NCBI GenBank assembly: GCA_964633205.1 | Contig: CAZWFN010000011.1 | Coordinates: 3,783 to 67,782 of the forward strand | Reading direction: 5' to 3' | Source: CAYVQE01 sp964633205 | Lineage (GTDB): Bacteria; Myxococcota; B64-G9 | DNA: 64,000 bases | Shown: positions 26,963 through 36,163 of the stretch, piece after piece | How the letters are laid out: every line of letters begins with the position of its first letter | Position numbering within the stretch: position 1 is the first letter of the stretch | The notes under the pieces: model-generated | The model's input: only the letters and a program-made list of their open reading frames with translations | Database searches by the model: none | What the model was told of the DNA's origin: nothing | Translations under genes and position numbers: made by a program

Positions 26963-28561
26963 ATGTCCCAAGATCTGACCGATTTCATCCAGGTGGCGGC
27001 CTCGACCGATCTGCCCGAGGGCGGCTCGCTCGGGGTGGAGGTCAACGAACGACCGGTGCTGCTGGTGCGCATCCACGACGTGGTCCATGCCTACGGCAAC
27101 GAGTGCCCCCACAAGGGCGCTCCGCTGGCCGACGGCCTGGTGGCCGGCGACCAGGTGGTCTGCCCCTATCACCAGGCCCGTTTCAGCCTGGCCAGCGGAG
27201 CCGTCGAGCACCCGCCGGCCCGCGACGACCTGCCCGTCTACGATGTGGCCGAGGTGGACGGGGCCATCTTCGTCGGCCCCGAGCCGCTGGCCGAGCCGGC
27301 CGAGCGCAAACCGGCGCCGCCGGTGCTCAAGAGCCAGGCCTTCGTCATCGTCGGCGCCGGCGCGGCCGGCTGCGCCGCCGCCGAGGAGCTGCGCCGGCGC
27401 GGCTTCGCCGGGCGCATCCGCTTGCTGACCCCCGAGCCGAACCTGCCCTACGATCGCACCGATCTGTCCAAGGGCTACCTGGCCGGTGCCAGCGGCGACG
27501 AGGATCTGCCGCTGCGCGACGCCGGGTTCTACCGCCGGCAGGAGATCACCCTGCTGACCGAGAGCCGGGTGGATCGGGTCGACGCCGCGGCGCGGCAGGT
27601 GGAGCTGGCCGACGGCGAGCGGATCGCCTTCGACCAGGCCCTGATCGCCACCGGCAGTCGGCCGCGGCAGCTCGAGGTACCGGGCGCCGAGCTACAAGGC
27701 CTGTTCTCGTTGCGCTCGTGGATCGACGCCAGCGAGCTGGTCGGTGAGCTGGCCGGCGCCGGCCGGGTGGTGATCGTGGGCGCCGGCTTCATCGGCTTGG
27801 AGGCGGCCGCCTCGCTGCGCGGCCGCGGGCTGGAGGTGGCGCTGGTGGCCCCGGAACCGGTGCCGCTGGGCCCGGTGTTCGGCGAGCCGGTCGGCCGCTG
27901 GCTGCAGGGGCTGGCCGAGGCCGAGGGGGTGCACTTCCACCTCGGCCGCGGTGTAAAACGGCTGGAGGGCGATCAGCGGGTGCGCCGGGTGCAGCTGTCG
28001 GACGATACCGCACTGGAGGCCGACCTGGTGCTGATCGCCATCGGGGTCGAGCCGCGGCTCGGACCGCTGGCCGGCAGCGGCCTGGTCGAGCGCGGCGCGG
28101 TGCCGGTCGACGAGCGCCTGCAGACCCGGGCCGATTTCGTGTTCGCCGCCGGTGACATCGCCCGGCTGCCGAGCCCGCCCGATGGACCGCCACGCCGGGT
28201 CGAGCACTGGGCCTGGGCCGAGACCCAGGGCCGCCACGCGGCCCGGGCCATGCTGGGCGACAGCACCCCCTTCGACGAGCCGCCCTTTTTCTGGACCCGG
28301 CAGTGGGGCAAGTCGCTGCAGCTGGTGGGCCACAGCGCCGGCTTCGATCGGGTGGAGCTGCGCGGCGAGGTGGAAGCCGGCGACTTCCTGGCCGGCTATT
28401 ACCGCAACGGCGAGCTGGTCGCGGCCGCCGGCGCCGGGCGCAGCCGGGAGATGATCGCGCTGGGCCAGCTGCTGCGCAGCGGCCGGGCGGCCGGCATCGC
28501 CCCGGCCGCCTTCGCCGCCGAGGATCACGACCTGGTCGCCCTGGCCCGCGAGGCGGGTTGA
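26963..28561 (+). CDS. Rieske-domain FAD/NAD(P) reductase (AIF-like)
   Basis: The 532-residue fusion has an N-terminal Rieske [2Fe-2S] domain with Cys48/His50 and Cys67/His70 (CPHKG and CPYHQ). It is followed by an AIF/ferredoxin-reductase-type flavoprotein. FAD binding is at VIVGAGAAGCAAAEEL (near 129), NAD(P)H binding at VIVGAGFIGLEAAASL (near 272), and FAAGDIARLP is the second FAD contact. The C-terminal dimer domain is complete. Electrons should pass from NAD(P)H through FAD to the Rieske centre or a small partner; the acceptor is unknown. AAAGGAG lies 6 bp before the ATG. A sigma-54-type promoter and shared dyad link it to the stress set. A small lipoprotein gene follows after 31 bp. Confidence 0.9.
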   Translation: MSQDLTDFIQVAASTDLPEGGSLGVEVNERPVLLVRIHDVVHAYGNECPHKGAPLADGLVAGDQVVCPYHQARFSLASGAVEHPPARDDLPVYDVAEVDGAIFVGPEPLAEPAERKPAPPVLKSQAFVIVGAGAAGCAAAEELRRRGFAGRIRLLTPEPNLPYDRTDLSKGYLAGASGDEDLPLRDAGFYRRQEITLLTESRVDRVDAAARQVELADGERIAFDQALIATGSRPRQLEVPGAELQGLFSLRSWIDASELVGELAGAGRVVIVGAGFIGLEAAASLRGRGLEVALVAPEPVPLGPVFGEPVGRWLQGLAEAEGVHFHLGRGVKRLEGDQRVRRVQLSDDTALEADLVLIAIGVEPRLGPLAGSGLVERGAVPVDERLQTRADFVFAAGDIARLPSPPDGPPRRVEHWAWAETQGRHAARAMLGDSTPFDEPPFFWTRQWGKSLQLVGHSAGFDRVELRGEVEAGDFLAGYYRNGELVAAAGAGRSREMIALGQLLRSGRAAGIAPAAFAAEDHDLVALAREAG

Positions 28562-28592
28562 CCGCCATCCTGACGAACGAAAGGAGCTTGCC

Positions 28593-28754
28593 ATGCGCCA
28601 TCGATTCAGCTGGCTGATCGCCTTGCTGGCAGCCCTGGGGCTGATGCTGACCACGGGCTGTCCGAGACGCACACTGGACAACCCGCCCCAGGACCCCGAA
28701 GAGGACCAGGATCCCAAGCCCGAGCCTCCGCCCGAGCCGCCCGACCTGCGTTGA
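28593..28754 (+). CDS. Short lipoprotein with Pro/Glu-rich tail
   Basis: The protein has 53 residues. A signal peptide with a clean lipobox (LMLTTGC) is followed by a 30-residue tail rich in Pro, Asp and Glu (DPEEDQDPKPEPPPEPPD). AAAGGAG precedes the ATG at 28593, the same ribosome-binding site as the upstream Rieske gene. It could be an outer-membrane small lipoprotein; no function is recognised. Its 31-bp spacing after the Rieske/AIF-like gene suggests one transcript. Confidence 0.65.
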   Translation: MRHRFSWLIALLAALGLMLTTGCPRRTLDNPPQDPEEDQDPKPEPPPEPPDLR

Positions 28755-28790
28755 GCCGAGCCGGCCAGCTTGTCGCGGCCGCCGGCCGGC

Positions 28791-30896
28791 TCAGCGGGCC
28801 AGCCGGCGCCTGAGCCACAGGCCGCCGCCCACCAGCAGCGCCACCAGCGCCACCAGGCCCAGCAGCGACAGCGGCTGCGGGTCGAGCACGAAGTCGCGCA
28901 CCAGCTCCGAGGCCAGCACCACCGCCGCGATGCCGGGCGCCATGCCCAGCGCCGTGCCCAGCAGGTAGTGGCTGAAGCGCACCCGCAGCGCGCCGGCGGC
29001 GAAGTTGATCACCGGGTAGGGGGCGGTCGGCACCACCCGCAGCAAGGCCACCGCCAGCACCCCGCGGCGGCGCAGCAGGCGTTGCAGCCCCTCGGCCCGG
29101 CGGCGCACCGGCGCCGGCAGCTCGCCGCGGCCCAGCCAGCGGCCCAGCCAGTAGGTCTGCACCGCGCTGGCCAGCGCGCCGGCCATGGCCAGTGCCAGCG
29201 CCAGCCACGGGTCGAACAGGATGCCGGTGGCCACGAACAGCACCGTGATGGGAAAGACCAGCACCCCGGCCAGCAGGTAGACCCCCAGCAGGGCGAAGGG
29301 GAACCAGGCCCGGTGGGCGAAATCTGCCCCCAGATCGGTCAGCTCGTCGGCGTCGAGCGCATCGCCCAGCGGGGTCCAGGCCCAGGCCGCGGCCAGCCCC
29401 AGCAGCCCGACCAGCACCGCGGCGATGGCGATCAGGCGCAGCCAGCCGGAGCGGCGGGCCTCGGCCGGATCGAGATCGTCGAGCAGCTGGTCCAGCTCGG
29501 CCGGCCGCTCCGGGTCGACCAGCTCGGCCTGGCTCTGCACCAGCTCGTCCAGCGGCTGCTGGGGCCGCTGCACCGGTACCAGCCGCCGGCCTTCGCCGTC
29601 GGCCAGCGCATCCACGGTGGCGAACAGCGAGCCGCTGTCGGCCAGCCGGGCGGCCACGGTGGCCGGATCGCTGCCAAGGTGCTCGGCCAGCAGCCGGTTG
29701 CGCAGTTCGGCCACCGCCCGTTGCAGCGCCGGCTCCTCGTCGGCTTCCAGCGCCAGGTCGAGCTCGCTGTCGAGCCCCATGGAGCGGTTGCTCAGGTTGG
29801 CCGAGCCGATCCGGGCCAGGCCGTCGTCGGCCACCATCAGCTTGGAGTGCACGTTGAGCCAGCCGTCGAGGCCGGGCAGCTTCGGGTAGACCACCCGCAG
29901 CCGGCCGTGGCGGTCGGCCCGGCGCAGCTGCTCCAGGCGCACTTGGCGCAGCGCGTTCATGGTGTGCTCCTCGAGCCAGCCCTCGCTCTTGTGCGGCAGC
30001 ACCAGCAGCATCTCGGGACAGGCATCCGATTGCAGGCGGCGCTCCAGCGCCTGGGAGACGGCGGCCGAGGTCAGGTACTGGTTCTCGATGTAGATCCAGC
30101 GCCGGGCCCGGGCGATGGTGTCGCGGTGGAGCTGTGCGACCTCGTGTACCGCGGCGCGGCCCTTGTAGGCCGGCACGGTGCGCACCAAGCCCACCGGGGC
30201 GTCGCGCGCAGCCGGCTCCAGCTCGGCCGGCCAGGGCCGCTGCCCTGCGGCCGGCTCGTCCCCCTCGCCGATCGGTCGTCCGCCGGCGCGCCGCCAGCGC
30301 TCGCGGAACAGCTCGGCCAGCGCCCGGGCCGGCGCGCCGGATACCGCCATGGCCGCATCGTGGAAGGGCAGGTAACGCCGGCCGCCCGGATCGCGGCGGC
30401 CGGGCTCCTGCGGCCGGTGGGCCGGGGTGTCCCAGCGCGAGCGGGTCAGGTCGAAGCCGCCGGCGAAGCCGAGCCAGTCGTCGATCACCACGAACTTCTG
30501 GTGCTGCGAGGCGCCCAGCGGATGCTCGTCATCGGCCCGGAAGTGCACCCGCCGGTGGGACTGCCAGCCCAGCCGCACCGGCGCCAGGGCCTGGCGCTCG
30601 AAGGCGTAGAGCATGGCGTAGTCCCAGGTCAGGATGTAGACCTCGAGCCCGTCGCGGGCCGCGGCCAGCCGGTCCAGCTCGGGGCCCAGCCGCCGCAGCG
30701 GCCGGCCGTCGCGCGGGTCGCGCTCCAGCGCCACCCGGCTGTCGATGTCCCAGCCGGCGATGAAGATCCGCTGTTGGGCCTGCTCGAACGCCGCGGCCAG
30801 GGCGCCGAAGTAGCTCTGGCCGTCGATCAGGAAGGCCACCTGCTCGGCCCGCTCCAGCCGCCAGCAGTTGCGGCCCGGTTCCAGAATCCTGTCCAT
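28791..30896 (-). CDS. Phospholipase D/cardiolipin-synthase-like protein fused to VTT membrane domain
   Basis: The 701-residue protein has two PLD catalytic motifs, HQKFVVID (near 132) and HSKLMVAD (near 350). It is followed by a C-terminal membrane part of about 5-6 helices (about 480-701) with the VTT/DedA-like signature (VFPITVLFVATGILFDPW and RVVPTAPYPVINFAAGAL). PLD domains transfer phosphatidyl groups (cardiolipin synthesis) or hydrolyse phospholipid; VTT domains of the TVP38 type are associated with lipid scrambling or transport. The fusion is known in other bacteria; the substrate is not defined. It has a 120-bp leader without a clear sigma-54 element. The nearby EEP gene recalls the YbhP-ClsB pairing. 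Confidence 0.88.
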   Translation of the reverse strand: MDRILEPGRNCWRLERAEQVAFLIDGQSYFGALAAAFEQAQQRIFIAGWDIDSRVALERDPRDGRPLRRLGPELDRLAAARDGLEVYILTWDYAMLYAFERQALAPVRLGWQSHRRVHFRADDEHPLGASQHQKFVVIDDWLGFAGGFDLTRSRWDTPAHRPQEPGRRDPGGRRYLPFHDAAMAVSGAPARALAELFRERWRRAGGRPIGEGDEPAAGQRPWPAELEPAARDAPVGLVRTVPAYKGRAAVHEVAQLHRDTIARARRWIYIENQYLTSAAVSQALERRLQSDACPEMLLVLPHKSEGWLEEHTMNALRQVRLEQLRRADRHGRLRVVYPKLPGLDGWLNVHSKLMVADDGLARIGSANLSNRSMGLDSELDLALEADEEPALQRAVAELRNRLLAEHLGSDPATVAARLADSGSLFATVDALADGEGRRLVPVQRPQQPLDELVQSQAELVDPERPAELDQLLDDLDPAEARRSGWLRLIAIAAVLVGLLGLAAAWAWTPLGDALDADELTDLGADFAHRAWFPFALLGVYLLAGVLVFPITVLFVATGILFDPWLALALAMAGALASAVQTYWLGRWLGRGELPAPVRRRAEGLQRLLRRRGVLAVALLRVVPTAPYPVINFAAGALRVRFSHYLLGTALGMAPGIAAVVLASELVRDFVLDPQPLSLLGLVALVALLVGGGLWLRRRLAR

Positions 30897-31016
30897 GGGT
30901 CGGTCCGCTCGTACCTGGAAACAGCGCGCCGGCCCGCCGCCGGCAGTGCTGTTTATTTGCTGTCGCCGGATTCTCGGCGCTCTGGCCGCCCCGCGTGTTG
31001 GCTGCGGGGTGGCACC

Positions 31017-31664
31017 TTACTTCTTGGTGGCTTTTTTCTTGGTGGCCTTCTTCTTGGTGGCCTTCTTCTTGGTGGCCTTCTTCTTGCCAGCGCTTCTCTT
31101 GGCGGCGCTCTCGGTCGCCTTCTCGGCCCGGCTGAGCAGGTCGCTCGCCTCGCGCACCGCGTCCTCGCCGAACAGCCGCGCCATCACGCCGGGCTTTTGC
31201 TCGCTGGTGGTGCGCACCTTGCCCTGGACATCCTGGCGCAGCAGGATGGTGTCCGGGCCGATGACCAGCTTGTCGGGCTGGACCGACACCACCCGCTTGC
31301 CGGAAAGGCTGATCTCGACCACCCGCCAGCTATCGTCGACCTCCACGTCGACCAGCGCGCCCAGGTCGTCGCCGTCGCGGCTGATGACCCGAACGCCGGT
31401 CAGGTCCTTGAGGCTGCGGCCGCTGGGCTTCTTGTTGCGCAGGTCGGCGGCCTTGGGTACGAACAGGTAGTCCTCGCCCACCCCGGTCACCTGCTTGGCA
31501 TCCACCCAGCGGGCGTTGCCGCTCAGGCGCGACTCGCGCACGGTCAGCCCGGCCAGCTTGCGCTGGTTGGGCTGGATGAAGACCTGGTCCACCGCGCCCA
31601 TGTTGCGCCCCTCCTTCAAGGCCACCACTTCCTTGCTCTGTATCTCGTGCAGCTGCATGCGCAT
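31017..31664 (-). CDS. PRC-barrel protein with lysine-rich KKKAT tail
   Basis: The 215-residue protein has PRC-barrel-like modules at residues about 1-75 (LHEIQSKEVVALKEGRNMGA and FIQPNQRKLAGLTV) and about 80-160 (LTGVRVISRDGDDLGALVDV and SLSGKRVVSVQPDKLVIGPD). A charged helix is followed by a C-terminal basic tail of four KKKAT units. Such tails, as in AlgP or histone H1-like proteins, bind DNA or other polyanions. The protein may therefore link a PRC domain to nucleic acid; this is inference. GGAGGGAG precedes the ATG at 31664; the frame extends further without support. It has a sigma-54-type promoter and a shared dyad. Confidence 0.85.
   Translation of the reverse strand: MRMQLHEIQSKEVVALKEGRNMGAVDQVFIQPNQRKLAGLTVRESRLSGNARWVDAKQVTGVGEDYLFVPKAADLRNKKPSGRSLKDLTGVRVISRDGDDLGALVDVEVDDSWRVVEISLSGKRVVSVQPDKLVIGPDTILLRQDVQGKVRTTSEQKPGVMARLFGEDAVREASDLLSRAEKATESAAKRSAGKKKATKKKATKKKATKKKATKK
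31021..31086. repeat. 15-bp tandem repeat coding for KKKAT
   Basis: About four copies of a 15-bp unit (plus strand TTCTTGGTGGCCTTC) encode the lysine-rich tail at the C-terminus of the PRC-barrel protein. Copy number may vary between strains by slippage. Confidence 0.8.
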
Positions 31665-31768
31665 CGCATCTCCCTCCTGTGGGCTCGGGGGTTGGTCTGC
31701 CACGAGACCGCTTCCCCGCTGCGGCGATCTCGTCCCGGCCGCCACCGGCCAGTATACTCCGTTGTATC

Positions 31769-31784
31769 TGCAACAGACATACCA
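31769..31784 (-). promoter_or_regulatory. Sigma-54-type promoter for the PRC-KKKAT gene
   Basis: On the minus strand TGGTATGTCTGTTGCA has exact GG-N10-GC spacing and TTGCA at -12. The start would be near 31758, about 94 bp before the ATG. A TATACT at 31751-31756 on the same strand has no matching -35 and is not preferred. Confidence 0.65.
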
Positions 31785-31790
31785 TATCCG

Positions 31791-31802
31791 CTGGACGTCC
31801 AG
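31791..31802. repeat. Perfect 12-bp palindrome upstream of a sigma-54 promoter
   Basis: CTGGACGTCCAG lies 6 bp upstream of the PRC-KKKAT promoter, a similar place to the dyad upstream of the Rieske promoter. It is a possible operator. Confidence 0.35.
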
Positions 31803-31832
31803 AAGGGCTCGGAGGGCCGTCGCGGCCGGGTG

Positions 31833-31851
31833 GTGGGTCGTTGCGAACCAC
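31833..31851 (-). promoter_or_regulatory. Shared 19-bp activator-like dyad (PRC-KKKAT)
   Basis: On the minus strand GTGGTTCGCAACGACCCAC is a near-perfect dyad (7 of 8 arm positions). It matches the site between EEP-pfkB and the Rieske gene at 15 of 19 positions. Its centre is 71.5 bp from the -12 GC of the PRC-KKKAT promoter. Confidence 0.6.
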
Positions 31852-31874
31852 TCATCATGCACGGGGCAGGCCGG

Positions 31875-32897
31875 CTAGGGAACGGTTTCCAGCAGCCACT
31901 CGGCGCCGGCCGGGCGAAAGCCCAGCCCGGTGGCCGCCGCCGGCGGCGCGGCCTCGCGGCCGATGCCGGCCGGCCAGCGGCTGGTGACCAGGTCGATGCC
32001 GCTCTCGGCCAGCTGGCACAATACCCGCTGCAGCAGCGCGGTCAGGGGATCGAAGGCCCGGCAGGGTCCCTTGGTCTGCACCGGCGCCAGGCTGGCGGCG
32101 CCGCGGCCGGTCAGCCGTTGCACCCGGTGGTCGCGCTGGGCGAAGACCAGGCCGGCCACCCGGCCGTCGCGCACGGCCAGCCAGCCCTGGCGCTCGGGAT
32201 CGGCGATGCAGCACTCCAGCCAGGCGCGCCAGGCGGCGCGCAACCAGCCCGGCGAACGCCGGCCAGGGACCAGCGCGGGGTGGGCGGCCGGCCGGCGGGC
32301 CAGCAGATCGGCCGCCGGCTCGATCCACTCCGGGCCCAGCGGTAGCACCGGAGCCCGGGGATGGGGGCGGGCCCGGCCGGGCTCGGCCACGGCCAGCAGG
32401 TCGCGGCCCACGGTGTCGAAGCCGCTGCGGCGCAGGGCGTGGAAGACGCGCACGTCGTCGAGCGGGATGCGGGCGTAGATGCGGTCGGCCTGCGGCCGGA
32501 TGGCGGCCACCGTGCGGGCCACCAGGGCGTCGCTGGCGCCGGGGGGCGCTTCGGCGGCCACCAGCGTCTCGAGGCGCCAGGCGCGCTCGTCCAGAGCCTG
32601 TTGCAGCGGGGCGGTGGTGGCCGCCGCGCACAGGCCCTGCAGCGTGCCGCCACAGTAGAGCACCTGCAGGCTGGTGCCCGGCATGAACAGCCGGCGCACG
32701 CGTTCGGCGGCCAGGGCCGGCGCGGCGATGCCCAGCGCTTGTAGCCAGGGCCGCGGGTGCGGGTCGCGCAGCAGCAGCGCGTGCAGGGCCGCGATCAGCC
32801 CAGCGGCCGGCGAAGAGACGCTGCAGATGCGGTCGTTCAGCCTCGGAACGGAGGGGCTGCGAGGCGATGCGGCCGGGACGCAGGCGAACAGCGACAT
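31875..32897 (-). CDS. GNAT-like acyltransferase, function unknown
   Basis: The 340-residue protein probably holds two GNAT-type folds. The first is about residues 60-170 (LQVLYCGGTLQGLC and RIPLDDVRVFHALRRSGFDT, the latter typical of GNAT C-terminal helices). The second is about 180-340 (WLAVRDGRVAGLVFAQRDH, then LLQRVLCQLAESGIDLVTSR and TGLGFRPAGAEWLLE). The acetyl-CoA loop is not sharply conserved. Substrate unknown. The first 25 residues are low complexity, so the true start could be later. It lies 36 bp after the sigma-54 response-regulator gene on the same strand. Confidence 0.6.
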   Translation of the reverse strand: MSLFACVPAASPRSPSVPRLNDRICSVSSPAAGLIAALHALLLRDPHPRPWLQALGIAAPALAAERVRRLFMPGTSLQVLYCGGTLQGLCAAATTAPLQQALDERAWRLETLVAAEAPPGASDALVARTVAAIRPQADRIYARIPLDDVRVFHALRRSGFDTVGRDLLAVAEPGRARPHPRAPVLPLGPEWIEPAADLLARRPAAHPALVPGRRSPGWLRAAWRAWLECCIADPERQGWLAVRDGRVAGLVFAQRDHRVQRLTGRGAASLAPVQTKGPCRAFDPLTALLQRVLCQLAESGIDLVTSRWPAGIGREAAPPAAATGLGFRPAGAEWLLETVP

Positions 32898-32932
32898 GGG
32901 ATGCCCCCCGATTCTCGCGCCATGGCGCGGGC

Positions 32933-34310
<1,378 letters not shown>

Positions 34311-34321
<11 letters not shown>

Positions 34322-35245
34322 TGCCACCTCCCGGCAAGATGACGTCGGCCCGGGTACCCGCACCGGGCCGGCTGTCGATTTCCAGCAATCCATCCATGGC
34401 GGCGGTCAGCCGCCGCGCCAGCACCAGCCCCAGGCCGGTGCCGTAGGGCTTGGTGGTGAAGAAGGGCTCGAAGATCGAGCCCCGGTCGCGCTCGGCGATG
34501 CCGCGGCCGTTGTCCTCGACCCGGATGCGCACCTCGTCGCCGCTGGGCACGGCCGACAGGCCCACCCGCGGCTGCTCGCGCTCGGCCACCGCCTCGTAGG
34601 CGTTGGCCAGCAGGTTGAGCAGCACCTGCTGCAGCGCCCGCGGATCGGCGCGGCAGCGCTCGGCTCCGGCCGTCACCCGGGTCTCCAGGCCGATGCCCTG
34701 AGCGGCCAGGTCCCCGCCGGCCATGGTGGCCAGCCGCTCCAGGAAGGGTTCCAGCTCCAGCGGGCCGATGCGTGGATGCTCGTACATGTTGAAGCTCTTG
34801 AGCGTCTGCAGCAGGTAGCTCACCCGCTCCAGCTGCGCCAGGGCGCGGTCGATGTAGTCGACCTGCTTGTCGGCCGGCCAGGACCCGATCTTGTCGCGCA
34901 GCAGCTCCAGCGCCGAGCGGCAGGAGTTGATGGGGTTGCCGATCTCGTGGCGCAGCCCGGTAAACACGTACATCAGGCTGTTGCTGTAGGCCGCGGTCTG
35001 GGCGGCCGTCTCCAGCCGCGCCCGCTCGGTCACGTCGAGCTCCAGGTAGACGTAGCCCAGCATGCAGCCGTCCGGCGCATGGACCGACGAGATCGAGCAC
35101 TCCACCCGGTACAGCCCGCCCTGCTTGTGGCGGTGGACCAGCCGGCCGCTCCAGCGGCCCTGTCGTTCGAGGCTTTGGCGGATCTCGGCTTGGGGGATGC
35201 CGCCGTCGCCGTCGTGGTCGAGCGCGGCCAGATCGCGGCCGATCA
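34311..35245 (-). CDS. PAS sensor histidine kinase, 5' end lost in a scaffold gap
   Basis: At least 311 residues are visible; the N-terminus runs into a 100-N gap. The visible part begins within a PAS domain (GYVYLELDVTERARLETAAQ). It continues with the H box GLRHEIGNPIN (phospho-acceptor His) and the ATPase boxes DPRALQQVLLNLLANAYEAV, DNGRGIAERD and GTGLGLVLARRL. Its stop overlaps the GTG of the sigma-54 regulator, so the two form a standard two-component pair. It is closely similar to the kinase at 23829-24947. Sequence right of the gap reads in frame only by chance and should not be joined. Confidence 0.85.
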
Positions 35246-35345
35246 NNNNNNNNNNNNNNNNNNNNNNNNNNNNNNNNNNNNNNNNNNNNNNNNNNNNNNN
35301 NNNNNNNNNNNNNNNNNNNNNNNNNNNNNNNNNNNNNNNNNNNNN
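35246..35345. other. Assembly gap of 100 N
   Basis: A run of exactly 100 N, the conventional placeholder for a scaffold gap of unknown size. It removes the start of the histidine kinase gene and part of its upstream region. Confidence 0.95.
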
Positions 35346-35494
35346 ACCCCATCGTCCCGGACCGCTCGATTCGCTTTGCAAGCCGGGCGAATGGCGGCCC
35401 GGAGCCGACGATCGCGGGCCGGCTGCGCCGCGGTGCGGCCTGCTGGGTCAACAAGCACCCGAAATCTTGATCGATTCTATTTCGTGCCGGGCTA

Positions 35495-35531
35495 CCGGGG
35501 CGCCGGCGGCCTCAGGCGGCCGGCGCCCCGG
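35495..35531. repeat. Long GC-rich hairpin
   Basis: A perfect 13-bp stem (CCGGGGCGCCGGC with its complement) surrounds an 11-base segment that itself can pair GCC/GGC. There is no T-run on either side. It ends only five bases before a sigma-54-type promoter. It may stop transcripts entering from the left or act as a structural element. Confidence 0.5.
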
Positions 35532-35535
35532 GCCC

Positions 35536-35551
35536 TGGCATCGGATTTGCT
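35536..35551 (+). promoter_or_regulatory. Sigma-54 promoter upstream of BON-HAD
   Basis: TGGCATCGGATTTGCT has TGGCAT at -24, TTGCT at -12 and exact GG-N10-GC spacing. The dyad CGAAAT/ATTTCG at 35460-35484 is centred 77.5 bp from the -12 GC. The leader to the BON gene would be about 300 bases, so an unseen small gene or a regulatory leader is possible. Confidence 0.55.
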
Positions 35552-35656
35552 GTAGCTTGTGTTCGAGCCTGCAAGCAGCCCATCGATCCCTGGCGGTCGA
35601 TCGATCGGCAGCGCGGCCCGGCTCGCGTGCAAAGGGGCAGAGCGGCATATGGACAC

Positions 35657-35685
35657 TTGTCAAATCGGGTTTGAATGCATATCAT
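35657..35685 (+). promoter_or_regulatory. Sigma-70-type promoter upstream of BON-HAD
   Basis: -35 TTGTCA (35657-35662), 17-bp spacer and -10 TATCAT (35680-35685), in an unusually AT-rich patch. The start would be near 35692, about 170 bases before the BON gene. Confidence 0.6.
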
Positions 35686-35859
35686 TGATCAAACAGGAGA
35701 GCCAGGACGTGTCCCGGAGCCGGCACTGTATCCCGCGGGGGCGGGCCGGCAGCGGGACGGGGCGGGGCATCGCGCCGGTGGCTGCGGGCAGCCGATGGCG
35801 GGACGCCCGCTGGGATTCCGGGAACCCGGGTGGGTAAACCATAGCAGGAGGTTGTCGAG

Positions 35860-36159
35860 ATGGAGGATCGAAGCGATCGCGAACAGGTGGGGGAGCCGAG
35901 TACCGACACCGGCGGGGAGCTGCGCCGGCAGTTCATCCGCCGCTGGCAGGATCTGATCGGGCAGCGGCGCATCGAGCCGAGCGCCGAGGTGGACGTCGAG
36001 CAGCAGGGACGCTGGCTGGTGCTGGAGGGCAAGGTGCCGACCCACGGCCAGAAGGCCCGCTTGATCGAGGCGGTGCCCGAGGTGGACGGGGCCGCCTGGG
36101 TGATCGACAAGCTGCGGGTCTCCCGCGGGGTGTCGGCCTACTTGCAATCCAAGGAGTGA
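35860..36159 (+). CDS. Single-BON-domain small protein
   Basis: The protein has 99 residues. One BON domain covers residues about 20-95: IEPSAEVDVEQQGRWLVLEG, then KVPTHGQKARLIEAVPEVDG and WVIDKLRVS. There is no signal peptide, unlike the two six-BON proteins in this window, so it is probably cytosolic. The role is unknown; small cytosolic BON proteins such as Kbp (YgaU) also carry LysM, which is absent here. GCAGGAGG precedes the ATG. The HAD phosphatase gene follows 4 bp after its stop, so the two form an operon. Confidence 0.85.
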   Translation: MEDRSDREQVGEPSTDTGGELRRQFIRRWQDLIGQRRIEPSAEVDVEQQGRWLVLEGKVPTHGQKARLIEAVPEVDGAAWVIDKLRVSRGVSAYLQSKE

Positions 36160-36163
36160 GCCC

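Larger units (their letters stand above)
35346..35859. other. 514-bp region without a supported gene
   Basis: Between the gap and the BON gene there is no convincing coding region. It contains a dyad CGAAAT/ATTTCG (35460-35484), a long GC hairpin (35495-35531), a sigma-54-type promoter (35536-35551) and a sigma-70-type promoter (35657-35685). A short frame from an ATG at 35649 lacks homology and overlaps the sigma-70 element. Confidence 0.6.

Noticed and set aside
31751..31756. TATACT as a sigma-70 -10 for the PRC-KKKAT gene
   Set aside because: No acceptable -35 at 15-18 bp, and a well-spaced sigma-54 element lies beside it.
35246..35381. Kinase N-terminus MQSESSGPGRWG right of the gap
   Set aside because: A 100-N gap has arbitrary length, so frame continuity is meaningless.
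35649..35837. Small frame MDTCQIG... before the BON gene
   Set aside because: No homology, and it covers the sigma-70 promoter; ribosome-binding site is weakly placed.
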